Assembly (NCBI GenBank): GCA_035772735.1
Contig: JASDFA010000027.1
Location: 34,888,001-34,952,000 of the forward strand
DNA: 64,000 nucleotides
Direction: 5' to 3'
Source: Datura wrightii
Taxonomy: Eukaryota; Streptophyta; Magnoliopsida; Solanales; Solanaceae
Under the pieces are notes generated by a model that worked only from the letters and a program-made list of their open reading frames with translations, was not told where the DNA came from and ran no database searches. Made by a program: the position numbers and the translations under genes. This document shows positions 56,960 through 64,000 of this stretch, piece after piece; the first letter of the stretch is position 1; each line of letters starts with the position of its first letter.

Positions 56960-58882
56960 CTTACCCCACACTTAAATCCCTGTTCGTCCTCGAACAACAC
57001 ATCCACAACTCATTCAAATTACATCCCAACCTTTGTCACTATGGTGCGACAATTTACACTACGGTCATACCGATTATTCAATTTTTGCAAATCATCAAGA
57101 AAACATGCATGGTCTTACAATGCAATGACCTTTCATACATCAAGACTTCCTAGACTTTAAGAATCGACTCTCGATATCGGCAAACTCATGCAAATCAGCT
57201 AGTCAAGATATCCGACACGAAAGTCAATCCTTCATCAAGCATGTGCCCTCACAACTCAAGAGAGTCTTCCCCTTTATGTTCATGCAACACACAAACATTC
57301 AAGTAGGGGCATGTAGAAATTAATTTCACTCTCTCTCCCAAAAGAATTCACATGCATCATGTCAGGACCCATAGGCTTGCCCTTAGTGTATTACTCCACT
57401 AATATAAAGAAATGCAATATAAGATCACGTAGGACTTTAATGGGTTGTAATGGAAGCTATGGAACTAGTATATATTGGATTAGCCAATAATAGTCACTAG
57501 CATCCTTAAGCGCCTTTTCAACACATTCCCATCGACTCATGGATATTGTTCTTCTTTTTCTCTTTTTTATCCACTCATGCTGGTTTCCTTTCGTACAACC
57601 CATTTCATCAAACACACTTGACACAAAACAAAGGGTTTTCATGTACCCTCAATATCATTTAATTATAACAAGTGCCTCTTCAACCTCATCTTTTCTTTCC
57701 TCACTTTGCTTTTCTTTTTCTTTTCACTCTTCTTACTCTTTGACACTTTGGGAAAAATTTTCTGTTCTTCTTAAGCGCTTAAGAGTTTTGTATAGACTTT
57801 ACGGCTAATGAAAAGAAGGAATAAAGCTTAGTTTATACATTTTTGGACAAAAGAAAGAACAAATCGGCTAAAGGCTCAACGGGCTGACTAGGGTATACAA
57901 ACATATAAGAAGGTAGAGATTGACAAGAAAGAAAAAAATAGAAACTCTCGGTTAAAACAAAGAAATGCCTACATCCTTTCCAACACTACACCTCCTTCAT
58001 TTCGTTTCGTATACACACCAGGCAAGTTCTAGACACTTCACAATAGCATGGAATAACAATACCTCACTTCACACTACATACACATGCTCGAATCAAGATG
58101 CATTCACAGACTCTTTAATTAGCCAATTGCATGAATTCAAAAATTAAGCCTCAATCATACCGAATCAAATTCTACAGCCTAGGTAACTCAACATATTTAC
58201 AAAATTGCATGCTTTCAAACGAATCACTTTCACATTTTTAACATCAGTTACAACACGCAACGAAATTTTGCAACCATAAAGCAACTACAGGTTCATTGAT
58301 GCAATCCACCAAAGAAAAACTGAAAACACATTAAAATCCTACTCCTACCGACTACATTTCCCTTAAGACGGTCGTCATCCATCCATCATAGGGAACGGTC
58401 ACTAACTATGACATCGGTTCAATGGGACTATTCTCGGTAAAAGAACCGAAAACAAACTCTGAGAAACCCAAAAAATAAAAACCGAAAAATTTTGCAACAC
58501 ATCGATCATTTCGATAGAAAAATATTTACAAAAGATTTTCATAAGTGCAAAATATTTTCGCAAAAATTTTGAAAATAAATATCGATCATTTCGATATACA
58601 GAAATATTTACAAACTATTTACAGCATTCACAAAATTTTTACCTTGGCAACCACAACTTTTCACAACACACATCATTAACCACAAAAAATATACAGCTAC
58701 AACACAAATCAGTTCACAACAGGGAAACACAAACATACATACAAACCAAGGAAAAAGCATACAGCAGATTAGAGCCTAAGTCCCAGCACCTATCTACTCT
58801 CCACCCCACACTTAAATCGAACACTGTCCCCAGTGTTCACAAAAATACAAAGCACAAAATTTTGGGTGGTGGAACTCCCTGC
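56960..58882 (-). other. T3 region between aORF and 3' LTR
   Basis: Noncoding, parallel to 11698-13584 of T1. It includes the polypurine tract TAAGTGTGGGGTAAG (56974-56960), CGAGGACGAA (56992-56983), a second TAAGTGTGGGGT (58814-58803), and hairpin GAACACTG/CAGTGTTC (58819-58838). Confidence 0.75.
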
Positions 58883-60103
58883 TCAGTCGAAATATTTGAC
58901 TTCTTCATCCGGTGCTGCTGCCTCGTCGCCCATGTCTGAGTCAGCTCCATCGTCGTCATCGGACTCCACATCGGAGTCCTCCCGACGTGTCTCCTCGTCA
59001 GTAGGGACATCGTCATCAGTAGGCTCAACGAAGGCTGGTCCCACTCGGCATAAAGCTCTGGCGTTCTCGCCAAATGGGTAATCCAGCTCCAACTGCCATA
59101 ACTCTTCCTCGGTGGCTGGTCTCCCACCAATCCGTAGCTGGAGCATCTGCATGCCAAACATACGTGCCATGTACCGATCGTCACGAGCATGTCGCTCGCC
59201 CAAAGTCAGCACTGGCCCGTGTGTTGTGTCGGGGGCCTTAGTTTTTGTCACATCGAGGGCCCTCCGCTCCAACTGCGGGATGTAATCCAAGGCTTCTTCC
59301 TCGACATCGAGGCCTCGGAGGAAGGTGGTGATGAGTCCGCCGAACCCGTATCTGTGGCCCTGGTGTAGTCTGGCTCTCTTCATGGCGGATATAATGACCG
59401 CCCCAACATTAATCTCAAGCCCTTTCATAAGGGCATACACCATGCAGACACGGTCTCGGGTCATATCCGTCATGTGAACTCCCGGGATCAAGCAAGAACA
59501 CACAATCTTCAGCCATATTCTGGCCTCCCTATTCATCTGCGAATAAGGCAGAGGCTGGTGGTAACCCCTCTCCTTATGTCTACTCCATCGGGCTGTGGAT
59601 CGAGCCCCACACAATGTACGTCTGATGTCAGCGTAAGGTGGGGTGATGTTTAGCTGGCGGAGAACGTGAGCGTCTGTGTCCCGCGCTCCAACGATGGCAT
59701 TAAATTGCTGGGGTTCCAGAGTGACAATCTGCCCTCTGATTTTTATTGTGTGGCTTCTGATGGCCGGGTTCCAATTTGTGTAGAACTCCCGGACCAAATG
59801 TAGGTTGCACTCCTTGGGCTCCTGGAATATAAAGCTGAGCCCAGCTGCTTCAATCCTCTGCACAATACGGGGGAACTCCTGTGCTAGTGGTTCCCGTGCA
59901 ATATGTTCCTCCGGGAAGTATTTGCTTTCCTTATGCTTAGCATACCACTTCTTCCCTTCCTCGGTTACCCACCTTGTTCCGTATTGGCGGCGTTGGCCGC
60001 GCGGAACAGCTGGTGCAGCTGGGACTACGGTGCCCATTCTCATTCTTTTTCTTCCGGTGCCAGAAGTAGAAGCACCTTTGCCCTTATCCTGCCTACTCGC
60101 CAT
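58883..60103 (-). CDS. aORF of T3, intact 406-residue protein of unknown function
   Basis: A complete frame in the env position of an Athila-type element. Residues 1-25 are basic (MASRQDKGKGASTSGTGRKR), which could be a nuclear signal. Residues 60-350 form the conserved body (EFPRIVQRIEAAGLSFIF, VREFYTNWNPAIR, SCLIPGVHMTDMTRDRV, YGFGGLITTFLRGL). Residues 360-406 are strongly acidic. There is no signal peptide, membrane segment or catalytic motif that I can see, so it does not look like an envelope protein. It resembles plant proteins named putative transposon protein or ATHILA ORF-1. It stays open although the neighbouring pol frame has five stops. The start is set by the conserved AG/GTACAATG. 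Confidence 0.85.
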   Translation of the reverse strand: MASRQDKGKGASTSGTGRKRMRMGTVVPAAPAVPRGQRRQYGTRWVTEEGKKWYAKHKESKYFPEEHIAREPLAQEFPRIVQRIEAAGLSFIFQEPKECNLHLVREFYTNWNPAIRSHTIKIRGQIVTLEPQQFNAIVGARDTDAHVLRQLNITPPYADIRRTLCGARSTARWSRHKERGYHQPLPYSQMNREARIWLKIVCSCLIPGVHMTDMTRDRVCMVYALMKGLEINVGAVIISAMKRARLHQGHRYGFGGLITTFLRGLDVEEEALDYIPQLERRALDVTKTKAPDTTHGPVLTLGERHARDDRYMARMFGMQMLQLRIGGRPATEEELWQLELDYPFGENARALCRVGPAFVEPTDDDVPTDEETRREDSDVESDDDDGADSDMGDEAAAPDEEVKYFD

Positions 60104-61466
60104 TGTACCTGTCAGTATACATAAACAAGCACAACGTTAAGCTATAAACATGTTAACTTCGGCTAAGGTCGGGTTACACAACGTTTACCCCACACTTAGT
60201 CCTTAGCTACTTTTACGAAACTACGGCGAGGATAACTCTATTTACACCAAAGACAACAACTATACAATTTATGCTTAGTGCGTTCACAAAATTTCGACAG
60301 CATAACGGTTAGCGTACTACTCAGACTTCATACAGCTAATCCCAATCCTACTATCGCTAAAAATTTAACCATCGCACTTAGCAACCAAAAACAACAAATA
60401 AAAAAAACAAAGACAAAACATTCTATATACAATCGAATCCAAATAATCAAACCAATTTGCACAATTTTCGCATTTTCCCCAACAATTCGAGAATTTGTCG
60501 TCTTTTAACATTCACACAATATTTACACGACTTATCTCAATTTACAACCACACCCCGGCATCTAATTCATCAACTTATCAAATAACCCAATTCAAATTCA
60601 ATAACCCAAGCCCTAGAATGCAATTTTTCAATCAAATTCGGATTATTCACATAATCGACAAGTTCAAACGCTAATTACAACAATCCGAACATATATCAAT
60701 CACAAATAACTCAACATCATGTAAATTGCTACTTAGGGTGATATATCTCACCTCACATGCCCAAATTCGACTAAAATCGCCAAAAATTTGAGAGAAACGA
60801 GGAAAACATACCTTTGAGTTGAAGAACCGAAGAAACTTGACGATTTCTTTGCCTAGTAGCGTGGCACGTTGGTTGGGGAGGGGGATTTGGGTGTTTGGTC
60901 GCGGAAAGGAGAAGGAATGGGGAAAAATTGGGCAAAAATCGGGGTTTAATTAAAGAAAAACACGCGGGTCACCCGGCAACCCGGTGTGACCCGGCACCAA
61001 ATATAAGGCAACGTGTCACGGAGGGTAACGCGGAGCCCCTCCTCCGTGACACGGAGCCAATGCGTTGGCTTACTGGAATTTTTAAAAAATCTAGATTTTG
61101 CCTTCAACGTGTCACGGAGGGTAACGCGGAGCCCTTCCTCCGTGACACGGAGCCAACGCGCCAGTGCACTGTTTCTTCAATTAAATTATTTTTTCATACC
61201 TTGCCTTTTCCTTCCTGATTGCATGTATATTTTTCTCCGTTAGACCTGAAGATCACCTCACTAAACAAACTTGTTAGATTAATAGATTTCCCTAACTAAA
61301 ATGAAAAATATTAACTAAAACAAAAGAAAATATATACCAAATCAAGAAAAGAAAAATAAAAATAAAAATTATTTACACTAAAAAAGAAAGAAAGAAAATA
61401 TTTTTTTTCACGGGTTGCCTCCCGTGCAGCGCCTGGTTTACCATCGCGGCTCGACGTCCTTTATGC
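60104..61466 (-). other. T3 spacer between pol and aORF
   Basis: Noncoding. In minus order: GC-rich hairpin and T-rich tract (61426-61380), two CGTGTCACGGAGG inverted repeats (61149-61108 and 61053-61012), an AT box TTTAATTAAA (about 60950-60941), TAAGTGTGGGGT (60198-60187), then the acceptor-like TACTGACAG/GT at 60118-60107. It has the same order of parts as T1. Confidence 0.75.
61012..61149 (-). promoter_or_regulatory. Inverted-repeat pair in the T3 spacer
   Basis: 13 bp arms CGTGTCACGGAGG at 61012-61024 with 61041-61053, and 61108-61120 with 61137-61149. Both are perfect, matching the T1 spacer pair and repeat 1 of the LTR U3. Confidence 0.7.
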
Positions 61467-64000
61467 TCAATTATCTACTAGGGTTATGGACGATTTTTCA
61501 TGATCATTGTCCTCCCCCTAGTGGTGTTTACATCTCTGCCCATTTACCAAGAACGTAGCACTCCTATCTTCTTGCCACAGTTCTACCGCCCCGTGAGGGG
61601 TCATTCTTACCACTTCAAATGGTCCAGACCATTTAGACCTCAGCTTACCAGGAAACAATTTCAATCTTGAATTAAAAAGCAAAACTTTCTATCCCGGTTC
61701 GAAAATGCGATGCACCACATGCTTATCATGCCATCTTTTGGTTCTTTCCTTATAGTACTTCGCACTCTCATAGGCATGCCAGCGAAACTCATCAAGTTCG
61801 CTAAGCTGCATCAGTCTCTTTTTTCCCGCCAGCTCTGAGTCCATATTTAACTTTCTGACAGCCCAGTAAGCTCGGTGCTCCAGTTCTACCGGGAGATGAC
61901 ATGCTTTGCCGTAAACCAATCGGTATGGTGACGTTCCAATCGGTGTCTTATAAGCAGTTCGGTAGGCCCACAACGCATCATCGAGTTTGCTTGACCAATC
62001 ATTCCGTTGTGTATTCACCATTTTTTGAAGAATCTGCTTCACCTCCCTATTTGACACCTCTACTTGCCCACTAGTTTGGGGGTGATATGCTGTTGCCACT
62101 TTATGGCGCACCCCATACTTAGCTAGTAATTTCTTGAAACTTGCATTGACAAAATCAGCCCCTCCGTCACTGATAATTGCTCGGGGTGTCCCAAACCTCG
62201 TGAGAATGTGTTTTTTCACAAACTTCGTTACTACCTTGTTGTCATTTCTGGGGCAAGCTATTGCTTCCACCCATTTAGATACATAATCTACAGCCACCAA
62301 GATGTAACAATTTCCAAATGACGGTGGGAATGGACCCATGAAATCAATGCCCCATACATCAAAGGGCTCAACTTCCAGTATGTTCTGCAAAGGCATCTCT
62401 TCTCTTCTGCCAATTGATCCTGTCCGCTGACACCTATCGCACATTTTGACATACGCCATAGAGTCTTTGAACAGGGTTGGCCAAAAGAAACCTGACTGAA
62501 GAACCTTGTGTGCTGTTCTCTCACCTCCGTGATGCCCTCCATACAACGAAGAATGGCAGACCCTTAACACTTCTGCTATCTGACTCTTTGGGATGCATCT
62601 TCTCATCACCTGGTCTGGCCCCTGCTTGAACAAATATGGCTCATCCCATACATAATGGCGGCTGTCATGCCTCAACTTCCTTTTTTGCTGGTCTGTTGTT
62701 TCAGGTGGGTAGACTCCGCTCACTAGCAAGTTGACTATGTCAGCATACCAGGGAACTTCAGCTTATCCCACTGCCAAGAGTTGCTCATCTGGGAAGTCTT
62801 CATTTATGTCATCACTTTCCATCACATGCGACCGACTTTCCAGTCATGATAGGTGATCTGCTACTTGATTCTCACTCCCCTTTTTGTCTCTAATCTCAAG
62901 GTCAAACTCCTGTAACAATAAGATCCATTTGATCAATCTGGGCTTAACATCCTTCTTGTTGAATAGGTATCGAATAGCTGCATGATCAGTGTACACCACC
63001 ACTTTCGAACCCACCAAATAGGACCTGAACTTGTCAAATGCAAACACCAGAGCTAGCATTTCCTTTTCTGTGACTGTGTAATTACTCTGGGCTGTATTTA
63101 GTATCTTGCTTGCATAATAAATAGAATGAAAAATTCTATTTTTCCTTTGTCCCAATACAGCTCCCACAGCCACATCACTGGCATCACACATCAGCTCAAA
63201 TGGTTGTTCCCAATCAGGAGAAGTAAGTATAGGTGCTTCTATCAATTTCTGCTTCAGCTTTTCAAATGCTACAACACACTCATCGTTCAACTCAAACTTT
63301 ACCTCCTTTTCTAGCAGTCTGCACAGTGGTCTAGAAATGTTGGAAAAGTTTTTTATGAACCGTCTGTAGAATCCTGCATGCCCCAGAAAACTGCGCACAC
63401 CTTTCACTGACACTGGTGGTGGCACTTTTTCAATAACCTCGATCTTAGCACGATCGACTTCCAACCCCTTTTTAGAAACTTTGTGGCCCAGGACAATCCC
63501 CTCCTTCACTAAGAAGTGGCATTTCTCCCAGTTTAACACAAGGTTGGATTCTTCACATCGAGCCAGCAACCTGTCAAGATTCTGCAAACAAGTAGCAAAT
63601 GAATTACCGAAAACAGAAAAATCATCCATAAATACCTCAACAAAATCCTCAACCATGTCATGGAAAATAGCCATCATGCATCTCTGGAATGTGGCGGGTG
63701 CGTTGCACAACCCAAACGGCATCCGCCTGAAAGCATATGTCCCATAAGGACAGGTAAAAGTAGTCTTCTCTTGATCCTCAGGAGCGATGGCTATTTGGTT
63801 ATAGCCAGAGTACCCATCAAGGAAGCAATAATACTCCTGCCCTGCCAATCTATCAAGTATTTGATCAATAAAAGGAATGGGGTAATGATCTTTCCTCGTG
63901 GCTTCATTTAGCTTTCTATAGTCCATACAAATCCGCCATCCTGTGACGGTTCATGTAGGGATCAACTCATTTTTCTCATTGGTGACTACAGTCATCCCCC
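61467..64000 (-). pseudogene. pol: pol of T3: RT, RNase H, integrase in one frame with five stops
   Basis: One reading frame from the window edge to TGA 61469-61467. RT: MDYRKLNEATRKDHYPIPF, LDGYSGYNQIAI and catalytic VFMDDFSVFG. RNase H: FELMCDASDVAVGAVLG, TVTEKEMLAL, VVYTDHAAIRYLF, NQVADHLS. Integrase (open piece 62729-61689): zinc-binding CHSSLYGGHHGG with CDRC, catalytic DD35E residues Asp129, Asp188 and Glu224 of that piece, then a C-terminal module. Premature stops lie at 63951, 62844, 62763, 61689 and 61518. Each is one C:G to T:A transition from a codon usual at that place. No frameshift is seen. There is no chromodomain, as expected for Athila. Confidence 0.9.

Larger units (their letters stand above)
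55550..64000 (-). mobile_element. Element T3: Athila-type element with pol, incomplete at right edge
   Basis: A relative of T1 inserted into the RNase H region of T4. In minus order from the window edge: pol 64000-61467, spacer, aORF 60103-58883, 3' noncoding region, 3' LTR 56959-55550. gag-pro, primer site and 5' LTR lie beyond 64000. It shows what T1 has lost. The target duplication cannot be checked (candidate ATAGG at 55545-55549). Confidence 0.9.

Noticed and set aside
58883..60103. aORF as an envelope protein
   Set aside because: The position fits an env-like frame, but no signal peptide, transmembrane segment or fusion-type motif is visible.

Overview
This window is plant nuclear DNA made almost entirely of nested LTR retrotransposons of the Ty3 (gypsy) superfamily. 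I find no host protein gene and no rRNA or tRNA gene. The elements fall into two groups. Tekay/Del-type chromoviruses have 2.1-2.6 kb LTRs, a tRNA-iMet primer site TGGTATCAGAGC, and a C-terminal chromodomain. Athila-type elements have 1.4-1.7 kb LTRs, a primer site of the TGGCGCCGTTGCCGGGGA type, an RT with a VFMDDFS motif, and an extra ORF (called aORF here) between pol and the 3' LTR. Two Stowaway-like MITE fragments of a kind common in nightshades, together with the element types, suggest a large-genome eudicot, probably Solanaceae. That assignment comes from memory, not from a search.

Layout. 1-1752: a minus-strand LTR cutting into an old gag, with its primer site and a 436 bp LTR. 1780-2125: MITE remnants. 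2126-4664: 3' end and 3' LTR of a plus-strand Athila-type element (T5). 4665-5456: a truncated minus-strand Tekay LTR. 5457-5774 and 25728-34193: a degenerate Tekay-like element (III), split by element II (5775-25727, Tekay, LTRs roughly 10% diverged). Element II is itself split in its RT by T1 (10236-20184, minus strand), a very young Athila-type element with 1462 bp LTRs differing at about 8 sites and a perfect TTGAC target duplication. Element III also carries a solo LTR (28928-31037). 34194-39975: T2, an old minus-strand Athila-type element holding a second solo LTR (36913-38978). 39976-55549: T4, a plus-strand Athila-type element, interrupted by Tekay-type element IV (43796-53633, perfect GATAA target duplication) and cut at the right by T3 (55550 to beyond the window end), a minus-strand relative of T1 that still has pol.

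How the parts relate. T3 shows the full plan on the minus strand: pol, spacer, aORF, 3' LTR. T1 has an intact 791-codon gag-protease ORF, but RT, RNase H and the integrase core are missing. Its last 20 or so residues match the C-terminal tail of the T3 pol frame, so pol was lost by an in-frame internal deletion, and the shortened element still moved recently. T2 has the same gag-pro/spacer/aORF order with a different junction. The most unusual signals are: this pol-less but mobile architecture; paired inverted repeats with compensatory changes, present both in the U3 of the LTRs and in the spacer upstream of aORF; and clusters of an odd palindrome (ACGA-S-TCGT with symmetric flanks) found in the LTRs or spacer of elements from both unrelated lineages.
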